A DNA stretch of 31,035 bases, taken from assembly GCF_946220915.1 (NCBI RefSeq), contig NZ_CAMIHH010000028.1, positions 1-31,035 of the forward strand, given 5' to 3'. The number at the start of each line of letters is the position of its first letter. The first letter of the stretch is position 1. This DNA comes from an uncultured Flavobacterium sp. (GTDB taxonomy: Bacteria > Bacteroidota > Bacteroidia > Flavobacteriales > Flavobacteriaceae). A program made the translations under genes and the position numbers. The notes beneath the pieces were generated by a model. The model searched no databases. It was not told where the DNA came from and saw only the letters and a program-made list of their open reading frames with translations. Below are positions 7,169-15,315 of this stretch, piece by piece.

Positions 7169-8581
7169 TTAACGCCATCCGCCGCCTAATGCTTTGTAGA
7201 GGTTGATGATGGCAAGGTATTGCTGGTAGCGGTTATCGATGAGCTGCAATTCGCTGTTAAGCGCGTTGTCCTTGGCAGTAAGCACCTCAAGGTAGTTTAC
7301 CAGGCCGTAGGTTAGCAACTCATCCGAATAATCTGCTGCCTTGCCCAGCGCATCTACCTGCTTTTCCCTTATTATGATTTTTCTTGATTCATTTTCATAG
7401 TCCGCTAGGGCATCGCTCACTTCCTTGCTTGCATTGATCAGCGCCTGCTCAAACCTTATGTAGGCCTGCTCCTGCTGCGACTGTGCCACTTCGTAGCGTG
7501 TACGTATCTGCCTGCCATTGAATATGGGCGCTGTAAGCCCTGTAATGATATTGGCGAAAAGCGAATTTGTACTAAACCAGTCCTTCAGCTCAATGCTTTG
7601 CAAACCGCCGGTAGCCGTTATGCTGAACTTAGGGTAAAAGTTGGCACGTGCTACATTGGTAAGCTCAAAGGCATTGACAAAGCCAAATTCAGCGGCAACT
7701 ACATCGGGGCGGTTCCTCAGCAATTGCGTAGAAAGCCCCACTTTAATTTCCGGATTCAGCTGCTGTGCGTCGAAAGTTGTACGCTCGATTTTTTGCGCGG
7801 GCTTGCCCAACAGTATGCTCATGGCATTCTCCAAGAGCACGATATTATTCTTCAGGTCTTCGATGATAAGCTCGGTAGCATATTTCTGCGCCTCTGTCTG
7901 CTTTACGCCCACTTCGTTCACATTGCCGGCATCCTTCAGTGCAATTATCGTTTCGATGCTCTGCTCCCGGTTTACCAGTGTAGACTGGGCTACCTTAAGC
8001 TGTGAATCAAGCGATAGCAGCTGGTAATAAAGCGCCGCAATATCGGTAATCACATGTGTTTTTACAGCCTGGTTGGCAGCAATGGTTTGCATGTAGGCTG
8101 CGGCAAAGGCGCGCTTGTTGCTGCGTATTTTGCCCCATATGTCGGCTTCCCACGCAAAGTTGCCCGCAAACTGGTATTGGTCTACATTGGTTGCGCCGCC
8201 GCTTTGGCTGATAATACGGCCAATCTGCGTATTTTTCGACTGCTCGATGTGTGTCCAGTCAGCCCCAAGGCTCAGGGTTGGAAAGTAACCCGCCTTGCCC
8301 TGCTTCAGGCTGGCCTCGGCTGCAGCAATGTTCTGCATGGCAAACCTGATGTCGAAGTTATATTGAAGCCCCTGCTTTATGTGGCCCTGTAGGACCTGGT
8401 CGGTAAACAGCTTGTCCCACGACATGTCGGCCATCGAAACGGTATCGGTGGCCATGATCTCGGTACGGTACAGGTTCTCTGCCTTAATGTCGGGTTTCCT
8501 GTACTCTTTGGCCGCAAAGCACGACTGCAGGAGCAGCCCGCCTACGGTAAGTATTACAATTCTATATATGGTTCGTTTCAT
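7169..8581 (-). CDS. RND efflux outer membrane factor (OprM/TolC-family lipoprotein)
   Basis: A 470-residue outer-membrane efflux channel lipoprotein. The signal peptide ends in lipobox LQSC with Cys21 as lipid anchor. Two repeated helical-hairpin halves follow; the motifs LRNRPDVVAAEFGFVNA and EVSDALADYENE mark the NodT/OprM class. As a trimer it forms the outer-membrane and periplasmic duct of a tripartite pump. It is the last gene of the gbsR-adaptor-permease-channel operon, beginning 11 bases after the permease stop, and is followed by a clear terminator. Substrate cannot be read from sequence. Confidence 0.93.
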   Translation of the reverse strand: MKRTIYRIVILTVGGLLLQSCFAAKEYRKPDIKAENLYRTEIMATDTVSMADMSWDKLFTDQVLQGHIKQGLQYNFDIRFAMQNIAAAEASLKQGKAGYFPTLSLGADWTHIEQSKNTQIGRIISQSGGATNVDQYQFAGNFAWEADIWGKIRSNKRAFAAAYMQTIAANQAVKTHVITDIAALYYQLLSLDSQLKVAQSTLVNREQSIETIIALKDAGNVNEVGVKQTEAQKYATELIIEDLKNNIVLLENAMSILLGKPAQKIERTTFDAQQLNPEIKVGLSTQLLRNRPDVVAAEFGFVNAFELTNVARANFYPKFSITATGGLQSIELKDWFSTNSLFANIITGLTAPIFNGRQIRTRYEVAQSQQEQAYIRFEQALINASKEVSDALADYENESRKIIIREKQVDALGKAADYSDELLTYGLVNYLEVLTAKDNALNSELQLIDNRYQQYLAIINLYKALGGGWR

Positions 8582-8592
8582 TAGTGTCGGTT

Positions 8593-11500
8593 TTAGTCTT
8601 CAGTATTTTCATGTGCCGCTTCCCTTGCCTCGCGCCTGTTGGTAAGTTTTTCCTGGATGCTCTGGAACACAATGAACAGTATTGGTGTTACAAATACCCC
8701 AAAGATGGTGCCTATCAGCATGCCGCCCACAGCGCCCATACCTATAGAGCGGTTGCCCACGGCGCCCACACCCCCGGAAAAAGCAAGCGGAAGGAGACCG
8801 AAGATAAAGGCAAACGATGTCATGAGGATAGGCCTTAAACGTGCCTTGGCCCCTTCGATAGCCGCATCGGCAAGGCTGAGCCCATGCCTGCGGCGCTGTA
8901 TGGCAAATTCAACGATAAGGATGGCATTTTTTGCCAAAAGCCCTATGAGCATGATGAGCGCCACCTGGAAGTAAATATTATTTTCCAGCCCGGCCAGCTT
9001 TACAAAACCTATTGCACCCGCAATGCCCACCGGCAGCGACAACAGTACCGATAGCGGTACCAAATAACTTTCATATTGCGCACTTAGCAGGAAGTATACA
9101 AAGATAAGGCTCAGCAGGAACACCCCTGCCGCCTGGTTGCCCGCTATGATCTCCTCGCGGGTCATCCCGGAAAACTCGTAGGAATAGGTTTTCGGCAAAT
9201 GCTGTGCTGCTACCTCTTCAATGGCCTTAATGGCATCGCCCGAACTAAAGCCCGGCTTGGATTTACCATTCACGTTTACGGCCTTGAGCATATTGAACCT
9301 CGCCACAGCTTCCGGCCCGTATATCTTTTTAAAGCTAACAAACTGGCTTATCGCTACCATTTGCCCCCCGGCATTGCGCACAAATATCTTGTTGATGGAA
9401 TTTTCATCTGCACGCTGGCCCGGTTCTGCCTGGATCATTACGCGGTACTGCTTTCCAAAACGGTTAAAGTCGGTGGTGTACAATCCTCCGTAATAACCCT
9501 GCATGGTGTTGAAGATGGCGCTTACGGATACACCTGCATCCTTGGCCCTTTCCACATCTATATCCATTTGGTATTGAGGGAAACCGGGGTTAAAGTTGGT
9601 CATGGCATACTGTATTTCCGGGCGCTTCATCAATTCGCCTAAAAATTCGTTGCTTACCTTGCTCACGGTGGCCCAGTCGTCGTCGCCAGTATCCTGTATC
9701 TTGAACTCAAAACCGTCGGCAGTACCAAAGCCCTGTACCGATGGCGGCGTAAAGAAGAGTATCCTGGCATCCTTAAACCCGGCTGTTTTCGCAAAGAGGT
9801 CTCCCACAACAGCATCGACACTCTGGTTATCTTCCTTACGTTCTTTCCAGTCCTTCAGCTTGATAATGGTAAAGCCATACGAGCCGCCATTTACCCTGTT
9901 AAGAAGGCTAAAGCCCACAACGCTCATACGCGCATCTACCAATGGGTGGTGTACCAGTATCGAGTCAAGCTGGTTGATCGATTCCTGTGTTTTTTCGAGG
10001 GTTGTACCAGGAGGCAACGTAATGTCGGCCATAATGATACCACGGTCTTCATTCGGGATGAACCCCGATGGCGTGGTACTGAACAACCAATAGGTGATGC
10101 CAAAGAAAACCAGCAACCCTATGCCCGTTATCCATTTACGCCTGGCCAGCAGCCTGAGCGAGCCGGTGTATTTATTGTTCATCGAGTCGAAACCGGCATT
10201 GAATGCGGTAAAGAAACGGTCTTTCAGGTTTTTCTTTTTATGCTCTCCCTCATGTTCATGGTCGTGCGGCTTAAGGAACAGCGCACACAGCGCAGGCGAA
10301 AGCGTAAGTGCATTGACTGCCGAAATAAGGATAGCTACCGCAAGGGTAATGGCAAACTGCTGATAGAATACCCCCGAGGGCCCCTGGAGGAACGATACCG
10401 GGATGAACACAGCCGACATTACAAGGGTAATCGATACGATTGCACCCGTTATTTCGCTCATGGCGCTCAGTGTGGCTTTCTTAGGGCTTCGCTCGCCCTC
10501 ATCCAGCTTGGCATGCACGGCCTCGACGACCACAATTGCATCATCGACCACAATACCAATGGCAAGGATCATAGCAAAAAGCGTAAGCATGTTAATGGAG
10601 AAGCCAAAAACATTCAGGAAAAAGAACGTACCCACGATGGCCACAGGAACTGCGATTGCCGGGATAAGCGTACTCCTTACATCCTGAAGGAACAGGAACA
10701 CGACGATGAATACCAGGATAAAGGCTTCTATAAGGGTAGATATTACCTTTTCGATAGAGGCATCAAGGAATGTTTTGGTATTGAACGGTATTACATAGTC
10801 GATCCCTTCAGGAAAAGTAGGCTTTGCCTCTTCAAGTATCTTGTTAACCTCATCAATAATGTCATTGGCGTTGGATCCCGATGTCTGGAAAACACCTATG
10901 GCCACACCGTCCTTGCCCATACCAAAGTTCTTTTGGCCGTAGTTAAAAGCACCCAGCTCGATCTTTGCAACATCCTTAAGGCGTAGGAAGTTGCCATTGC
11001 CGGTAGATTTTACTACAATGTTCTCATAGTCTTCCGTTTTGTTTAGCCTTCCTTTGTACTTGATTACATATTCGTAAACGCCCTGTGCATTTTCGCCAAA
11101 TTTACCCGGCGCAGCCTCTACGTTCTGCTCATTAAGCGCAGCCTGTATGTCGGCAGGGGTAAGCTGGTAGGCGGCCATTTTCTCCGGGTCTATCCATATA
11201 CGCATGGAGTAATCCTTAGCGCCAAATACGTTTACCTGGCCAACACCCTTAACCCTCTGTAGTTTCGGTACAAGGTTGATCTTTGCATAGTTCTGCACAA
11301 AAGTCCCGTCATATTCCTTGTTATTGGAAAAAAGCGAGAGGAACATCAGCGCGCTTGTCTGGCTCTTTAATGTTGTAACGCCTGTGGCCACAACAGCTCC
11401 CGGCAGCTTTGGTGTAGCGCGCGATACGCGGTTTTGCACGTTTACTGCGGCAATGTCGGGGTTTACGCCCAGCTCGAAGAAAACGCTTATATTGGCAGAT

Positions 11501-11757
11501 CCGTCGTTGGCAGCGCTACTGGTCATGTAGGTCATGCCTTCTACACCATTGATCTCTTCCTCAAGCGGTATCACTACCGAGTTGAGTACGGTTTCGGCAT
11601 TGGCCCCGGTAAAGGTAGCGGTTACCTGTACCGTTGGCGGGGCAATTTCAGGGTACTGCTCTACGGGCAGCGCCATAAGGCCCAGTACACCCAATATGGT
11701 TATCAATATCGAAATTACGGTACTCAGTACCGGCCTTTCTATAAATGTCTTTAGCAT
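8593..11757 (-). CDS. HAE1-family RND multidrug efflux permease (AcrB/MexB type)
   Basis: A 1054-residue inner-membrane proton-driven pump, the usual length for the hydrophobe/amphiphile efflux-1 family. It starts MLKTFIERPVLSTVIS and has two six-helix halves, each with a large periplasmic loop. The proton-relay pair D405/D406 lies in AIGIVVDDAIVVVE (equivalent to AcrB D407/D408), and the partner lysine is in GLLAKNAILIVEFA. The periplasmic text FFTPPSVQGFGTADGFEF is typical of AcrB-like drug pumps rather than CusA metal pumps. The central cytoplasmic loop includes a short His/Glu-rich stretch (HDHEHEGEH, near 496) of unknown use. It sits 6 bases after the adaptor gene and 11 before the channel gene. 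Confidence 0.96.
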   Translation of the reverse strand: MLKTFIERPVLSTVISILITILGVLGLMALPVEQYPEIAPPTVQVTATFTGANAETVLNSVVIPLEEEINGVEGMTYMTSSAANDGSANISVFFELGVNPDIAAVNVQNRVSRATPKLPGAVVATGVTTLKSQTSALMFLSLFSNNKEYDGTFVQNYAKINLVPKLQRVKGVGQVNVFGAKDYSMRIWIDPEKMAAYQLTPADIQAALNEQNVEAAPGKFGENAQGVYEYVIKYKGRLNKTEDYENIVVKSTGNGNFLRLKDVAKIELGAFNYGQKNFGMGKDGVAIGVFQTSGSNANDIIDEVNKILEEAKPTFPEGIDYVIPFNTKTFLDASIEKVISTLIEAFILVFIVVFLFLQDVRSTLIPAIAVPVAIVGTFFFLNVFGFSINMLTLFAMILAIGIVVDDAIVVVEAVHAKLDEGERSPKKATLSAMSEITGAIVSITLVMSAVFIPVSFLQGPSGVFYQQFAITLAVAILISAVNALTLSPALCALFLKPHDHEHEGEHKKKNLKDRFFTAFNAGFDSMNNKYTGSLRLLARRKWITGIGLLVFFGITYWLFSTTPSGFIPNEDRGIIMADITLPPGTTLEKTQESINQLDSILVHHPLVDARMSVVGFSLLNRVNGGSYGFTIIKLKDWKERKEDNQSVDAVVGDLFAKTAGFKDARILFFTPPSVQGFGTADGFEFKIQDTGDDDWATVSKVSNEFLGELMKRPEIQYAMTNFNPGFPQYQMDIDVERAKDAGVSVSAIFNTMQGYYGGLYTTDFNRFGKQYRVMIQAEPGQRADENSINKIFVRNAGGQMVAISQFVSFKKIYGPEAVARFNMLKAVNVNGKSKPGFSSGDAIKAIEEVAAQHLPKTYSYEFSGMTREEIIAGNQAAGVFLLSLIFVYFLLSAQYESYLVPLSVLLSLPVGIAGAIGFVKLAGLENNIYFQVALIMLIGLLAKNAILIVEFAIQRRRHGLSLADAAIEGAKARLRPILMTSFAFIFGLLPLAFSGGVGAVGNRSIGMGAVGGMLIGTIFGVFVTPILFIVFQSIQEKLTNRREAREAAHENTED

Positions 11758-11763
11758 CCTGTA

Positions 11764-12927
11764 TTATTTCTTTGTAACGGTTGTTGTTTTGGTTTGGGTT
11801 TTGCTTGTGGCAAGAGTATCGGCTGCCGGTGCCAGTGCCTGCTCCTTTTTTGCTTCCTGCGGTACTATGGCCATGCCGTCCTTAAGTTTGGATGCGCCCT
11901 CGGTCACGATCAGTTCGCCTTCTTCAAGGCCTTCTGTTACAATAAAGTTTAGCCCTGCGGTGCCGGATGTAGTTATAACCTTCGACTTAACAGTGTTGTC
12001 CTTGTTCACTACATAGATCATTTGCTTGCCCTGCATATCGAACACAGCGCCCTGCGGCACAACTATCACGTTTTTATGCTCTATGGGGAGGCGTACAATG
12101 CCGTTGTTGCCACTCCGCAGCAATGCCTGCGGGTTATTGAATTCGGCCCTGAACTCGGTTGTACCGGTAGACTGGTTTACCAACCCGTTCACGGTTTTAA
12201 GCGATCCTTTTTGGTCGTATTCGGTACCATCTACCAGCAGGAGGCTTACCTGCGGTGTATTTTTAAGCTTGTCCTGCAACGTACTGCCTTTGAATGTACG
12301 GCTAAAGCTGAGCAGCTGTTTTTCGTTCATGGTAAAATAGGCGCGCATTACCTTAGTGTCGGATACTGTGGTAAGCGGCATCTCGCTTGTGGCGCTCACA
12401 AGGCTCCCCTCCCTGTACGGAAGGCCGCCAATCACACCATTTACCGGAGAGGTGATCGTCCCGAAGCCAATATTCGCTGCAATACTGCTGTAGGCTGCCC
12501 TGGCCTGGGCAAGCTTTGCCTTTGCCGTTTCCAGCTGTACGTTCGATATGATCTTGCGGTCCACCAATGGCTTCAGCCTGTCCACTTCCACCTGTGCGGC
12601 AGTAACATTAGCCTTTGCAGCAGCGGCATCCTGGTTAAGGGTTTGGGTTTCCAGCTTAAACAGCAGCTGGCCCTTGCGCACCTGCTGGCCTTCATCTACA
12701 TATATCTTCTGGATAAAGCCGTTTACTTTGGGGCGTATCTCTACGTTTTGCTGCCCCTGCAGGTTGGCGGTATATTCTTCAAACACTACGGCATCCTGCT
12801 TGGCAAGCGCCTGAACCGGGAACGGCATTGGCGGCGGGGCGGCCTGTGCGGCCTGATCTTCTTTTTTGCCACATGAGGTTACCAAAAGTACGGCGGCCAC
12901 TGCGCCTGCTAAAAATCGCTTCTTCAT
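11764..12927 (-). CDS. RND efflux periplasmic adaptor (membrane fusion protein)
   Basis: A 387-residue AcrA/MexA-type adaptor lipoprotein that bridges the permease and outer-membrane channel. The lipobox is VTSC with Cys19. The order is beta-barrel/lipoyl half (GFIQKIYVDEGQQVRKGQLLFKL near 71-93), a helical hairpin (about 96-145), the returning lipoyl half (ITSPVNGVIGGLPYREGSLV), then the beta-barrel and membrane-proximal domains. The C-terminal 30 residues are an Ala/Thr/Lys-rich tail with no obvious fold. The start is 32 bases after the regulator stop, so it is cotranscribed from the promoter at 13474. Confidence 0.94.
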   Translation of the reverse strand: MKKRFLAGAVAAVLLVTSCGKKEDQAAQAAPPPMPFPVQALAKQDAVVFEEYTANLQGQQNVEIRPKVNGFIQKIYVDEGQQVRKGQLLFKLETQTLNQDAAAAKANVTAAQVEVDRLKPLVDRKIISNVQLETAKAKLAQARAAYSSIAANIGFGTITSPVNGVIGGLPYREGSLVSATSEMPLTTVSDTKVMRAYFTMNEKQLLSFSRTFKGSTLQDKLKNTPQVSLLLVDGTEYDQKGSLKTVNGLVNQSTGTTEFRAEFNNPQALLRSGNNGIVRLPIEHKNVIVVPQGAVFDMQGKQMIYVVNKDNTVKSKVITTSGTAGLNFIVTEGLEEGELIVTEGASKLKDGMAIVPQEAKKEQALAPAADTLATSKTQTKTTTVTKK

Positions 12928-12959
12928 TGTGTAACTATTGTTTTTTGGATTGATGACTA

Positions 12960-13457
12960 TTATTTATTGGGTAATTTAATGAGTTCTATTTCTTTGAATT
13001 TGCTAATGGTGGCCGTAAGCAGCTCCTCCATCTGCAAAACGTGTTCCTTATAGGCCTTGGTGCGCTCAAGGTCGCCAAGCTCGGCCTTACAGCTTGCAGT
13101 CTTTTCACGGTACGCCAGCATGCGGTCTACGATCATCTTTTCAAATTCTATCATTTTCATGTAATTGCTGAACCGCTCACTGAATGGCGATGGCTTAAAG
13201 TACTTTTTGCGGTCGCCGGGCAAGGTATAATACGTTATTTTGCCAAGTTTTAGCAACAGGTTTAAATTGGTAGACACCGAACTTTTACTGGCACCCATAC
13301 GCTCTACAAGATCCTCGAAGGTGAGGCCTATGTTACAGCAGTCGAGGATAAGTGTAGCAAATATGCGCGATCCCAATGGCGGCATGTGGTGATACTGTTC
13401 GAAGTGGATGCCGAACAATTCGATCAACTCCTCCCGCTCCTTCTTTATATCGGCCAT
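12960..13457 (-). CDS. GbsR/MarR-type transcriptional regulator of the efflux operon
   Basis: A 165-residue winged-helix protein of the GbsR branch of the MarR superfamily. The helix-turn-helix is around residues 40-75: LTFEDLVERMGASKSSVSTN as turn and recognition helix, followed by LLKLGKITYYTLPGDRKKYF as wing. Residues 85-160 form long helices likely to dimerise. First gene of the operon that encodes the adaptor, permease and channel. An inverted repeat plus an extra half-site overlaps its promoter, pointing to autorepression and control of the whole pump. The inducer is unknown. ATG 13457 is chosen; the -7 box ends only 17 bases upstream. Confidence 0.88.
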   Translation of the reverse strand: MADIKKEREELIELFGIHFEQYHHMPPLGSRIFATLILDCCNIGLTFEDLVERMGASKSSVSTNLNLLLKLGKITYYTLPGDRKKYFKPSPFSERFSNYMKMIEFEKMIVDRMLAYREKTASCKAELGDLERTKAYKEHVLQMEELLTATISKFKEIELIKLPNK

Positions 13458-13473
13458 TTTGTAAATTTTGACG

Positions 13474-13500
13474 CAAAGGTAAAACTTAGTTCGCTGACAA
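13474..13500 (-). promoter_or_regulatory. Promoter of the efflux operon
   Basis: Minus-strand TACCTTTG (13474-13481) matches TAnnTTTG exactly. A TTG lies 16 bases upstream (13498-13500), somewhat close. Start of transcription would be about 10 bases before the ATG at 13457. The promoter is overlapped by the operator at 13486-13518. Confidence 0.6.
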
Positions 13501-13518
13501 CCGAACTAACCGAACTAA
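13486..13518. promoter_or_regulatory. Three-half-site operator, probable GbsR-type repressor site
   Basis: TTAGTTCG (13486-13493), 8-base spacer, then CGAACTAA (13502-13509), one base, CGAACTAA again (13511-13518). The first two form a perfect 8-bp inverted repeat centred 41 bases upstream of the regulator start; the third makes a 9-base tandem repeat CCGAACTAA. It covers the spacer and -33 area of the promoter, where a bound dimer would block RNA polymerase. Which protein binds is inferred from proximity. Confidence 0.7.
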
Positions 13519-13543
13519 AATTTACGTTAAAAATTTGTTAAGT

Positions 13544-13578
13544 AAAAAAACCGGGGGATACCGGGGGAACCGGCGGTT
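13544..13578 (-). terminator. Possible terminator after the RlpA-like pair
   Basis: On the minus strand a GC-rich stretch with short self-complementary parts (AACCG at 13574-13578 with CGGTT at 13549-13553) runs into seven T (13544-13550). The area also has a direct repeat, CCGGGGGATA / CCGGGGGAAC. The pairing is weak, so this is tentative. Confidence 0.4.
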
Positions 13579-13604
13579 GGGAAATAAGAGGCTGGCGGAA
13601 AATG

Positions 13605-13979
13605 TTATTTCGCAATTTCAAGGGTAACCTTGAGGTTTCCGTGATTTTTGTTGTCGGTAATGTCCATGAAAGCTTTTTTGGACAGGTCGATGTCCTTACC
13701 TGCCGAGAATGGCCCACGGTCATTGATGGTTACCACTACCCATTTTCCGTTGGCTTTATTGGTTACCTTTACTTTAGTACCAAAAGCCAGTTTTTTATGT
13801 GCTGCGGTGTACTTACTGTTGCTGAATTTTTCGCCGCTCGCTGTTTTCCGTCCGTTAAATTTGTCGGCATAATAACAAGCTACGGCATTTTTGTCGAATA
13901 CGCCAAATGCCCCTTTGGATGTTGAACATCCCACGGCCATAATCGTAAAAATGAAAAGGATCGCAATACGTTTGGTCAT
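13605..13979 (-). CDS. RlpA-like double-psi beta-barrel lipoprotein (copy 1)
   Basis: A 124-residue protein with a signal peptide ending in AVGC (Cys18, probable lipoprotein) and a single double-psi beta-barrel domain of the RlpA type. RlpA proteins cut denuded glycan strands in peptidoglycan in some species. The catalytic pair of characterised members is present: H61 in YTAAHKKL and D87 in NDRGPFS. There is no SPOR domain, so septal targeting through denuded glycan is not supported. I placed the start at ATG 13979 because it opens directly on a signal peptide; an upstream in-frame ATG at 14033 lies in the preceding gene. It begins 8 bases after the stop of its paralogue, with about two thirds identity in the barrel. 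Confidence 0.85.
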   Translation of the reverse strand: MTKRIAILFIFTIMAVGCSTSKGAFGVFDKNAVACYYADKFNGRKTASGEKFSNSKYTAAHKKLAFGTKVKVTNKANGKWVVVTINDRGPFSAGKDIDLSKKAFMDITDNKNHGNLKVTLEIAK

Positions 13980-13987
13980 AGGTTGGT

Positions 13988-14461
13988 TTATTGCTTCTCT
14001 ATTATTTCCATTTTTACCTTGAAAGTGCCGCACTTTTTGTTGGGTGCAATTTCCATAAAGGCTGTCTTGGTAAGGTCTATTTCCAGTTTTTTGCTGAAGG
14101 GGCCGCGATCGTTTACCTTAACGTCTACAAACTTGCCGTTTGACTCGTTAGTAACGCGCAGCATTGTCCCGAAAGGGAGCTTCATGTGGGCAGCAGTATA
14201 CTTTTTGTTATTAAAACGCTCACCACTACTGGTTTTCCTGCCGTTAAACTTATCAGCATAGTAGGTTGCCACCGCGCTTTTTTTATACAGCGTAAGCTTA
14301 GGGCCTGCGGGCACCTCGGGTACTTCGGCTTTAGTGGTATCTGCCACGATGGCCAAAGCCGGTTTTTCAATCTTTCTTACGGCAACCGGTGTGGTGGTTG
14401 CGAAGCCAGTTATTATTAAAAATAATAAAGCGGCACTGAAAATAATACTACTATTCTTCAT
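13988..14461 (-). CDS. RlpA-like double-psi beta-barrel protein (copy 2)
   Basis: A 157-residue secreted protein: an N-terminal signal peptide (hydrophobic core to about residue 20, no lipobox cysteine), a 35-residue Pro/Val/Lys linker, then the RlpA-type barrel from about residue 62. H92 and D118 match the catalytic pair. Like copy 1 it lacks a SPOR domain, but it is predicted to be soluble in the periplasm rather than lipid-anchored. It is the first gene of the tandem pair. Barrel identity to copy 1, counted by eye over 87 positions, is about 66 percent, so the pair arose by local duplication. Confidence 0.85.
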   Translation of the reverse strand: MKNSSIIFSAALLFLIITGFATTTPVAVRKIEKPALAIVADTTKAEVPEVPAGPKLTLYKKSAVATYYADKFNGRKTSSGERFNNKKYTAAHMKLPFGTMLRVTNESNGKFVDVKVNDRGPFSKKLEIDLTKTAFMEIAPNKKCGTFKVKMEIIEKQ

Positions 14462-14508
14462 AATAAGTTTATTTTGGTCCTTTATTAAACAAATAACATG
14501 CCAGGGAT

Positions 14509-14534
14509 AAAAAAAGCCCTCAGCGGGCTTTTTT
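14509..14534 (-). terminator. Terminator between the four-helix protein gene and the RlpA pair
   Basis: GCCC (14516-14519) pairs with GGGC (14525-14528) across a TCAGC loop; seven A precede and six T follow, so the stem can extend by A:T pairs and works in both directions. It is placed 13 bases after the stop of the minus-strand gene at 14547. Confidence 0.75.
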
Positions 14535-14546
14535 GCAGGGGTTAAC

Positions 14547-14987
14547 TTAATTGAACCACTGACCGTATGGTATCCTGCTTAAAAGCAGCACTAATCCTAT
14601 AGCATATAATATTCCGATACTTTTAAATTTTTTAGCAGAGTCTTCTGCCCTTTTGTGTTTCGACCAGCCTATGGTAATAAGTGTGATCGCTATCAGGTTT
14701 ACAAGCGGGTGCTCTACAAGCAGCAAACGCAGGTTACTGTCCTTCATTACTGCGCCCATGCCAGCAGCTTTCGCGGCCTCCATGGCAGGGGAAACAAAAA
14801 TCAATACAAATCCTATCACAAACTGTACGTGCGTAAACACCATGGCAATCATGGATATCTGCCTGTCCTTAGGGGCAAAAACCCTTTTGGATGAAAGTCC
14901 CGCAAAAGCATTCAGGATGGCGATGACCAGCAATACTAAAACCGCGTATGCCCAATAAGAATGGAGGCCTAAAACACCTTCGTACAT
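14547..14987 (-). CDS. Small four-helix membrane protein, function unknown
   Basis: A 146-residue protein with four predicted membrane helices (about 10-30, 44-67, 88-108, 122-141). Histidines lie at or in helix ends: H9 (GLHSYWAY), H53 (FTHVQF), H93 (VEHPLVN) and H111. That pattern is reminiscent of small cytochrome-b-like four-helix proteins, but I cannot assign heme binding. Similar flavobacterial proteins have, as I recall, been mislabelled '50S ribosomal protein L27'; nothing here resembles L27. I chose ATG 14987: a promoter with TTG-N19-TATATTTG ends 24 bases upstream, and it would exclude the longer start at 15041. Monocistronic, with its own terminator. Confidence 0.7.
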   Translation of the reverse strand: MYEGVLGLHSYWAYAVLVLLVIAILNAFAGLSSKRVFAPKDRQISMIAMVFTHVQFVIGFVLIFVSPAMEAAKAAGMGAVMKDSNLRLLLVEHPLVNLIAITLITIGWSKHKRAEDSAKKFKSIGILYAIGLVLLLSRIPYGQWFN

Positions 14988-15315
14988 AGTTTTTCTAATT
15001 TTTAGGAAAAGCAAATATAGCACATTACGTACGAAAGTCAACCTAAAAAAACCTGTTAATTAGTTGTTAACGGCAATTTAATGCCTGTCTAATAAGGAAT
15101 TGCAGGGAAATTTGATCTTTTTGAGATAATCAAGAGAAAGTACGAAACTTATTTATGGTTTAATAAACAGATTAGCGAGATATGCCAAATCGCTACGAAT
15201 TAGCTAACAATTTATTAAAACAAACATAAATATATTAAACGTGAAAGCGGGTGTTATATAAGCTGAATAGTGTATTTTGCAGGGTAAAACCTAATACAAA
15301 CTTATACAATAGATT
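14988..15315. other. Divergent intergenic region
   Basis: 328 bases between divergent genes, AT-rich. It holds the promoter of the minus-strand membrane protein at 15012-15041. Toward the plus-strand gene there is only an approximate -7-like GTATTTTG at 15272-15279. I found no open reading frame, RNA gene or strong palindrome in the rest. Confidence 0.6.
15012..15041 (-). promoter_or_regulatory. Promoter of the four-helix membrane protein gene
   Basis: Minus-strand TTG (15039-15041), 19-base spacer, TATATTTG (15012-15019). This is a full consensus match and fixes the start codon downstream at 14987. Confidence 0.8.

Noticed and set aside
9946..10986. Long plus-strand open frame of 346 codons opposite the RND permease
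   Set aside because: Antisense to a perfectly conserved permease; its translation is low-complexity and His/Arg-rich, a composition artefact.
12022..12876. Plus-strand open frame of 284 codons opposite the adaptor gene
   Set aside because: Shadow frame of the well-supported adaptor; no family features.
14988..15041. Longer N-terminus for the four-helix membrane protein
   Set aside because: A full promoter (15012-15041) lies within the extension, so it would not be transcribed as coding.
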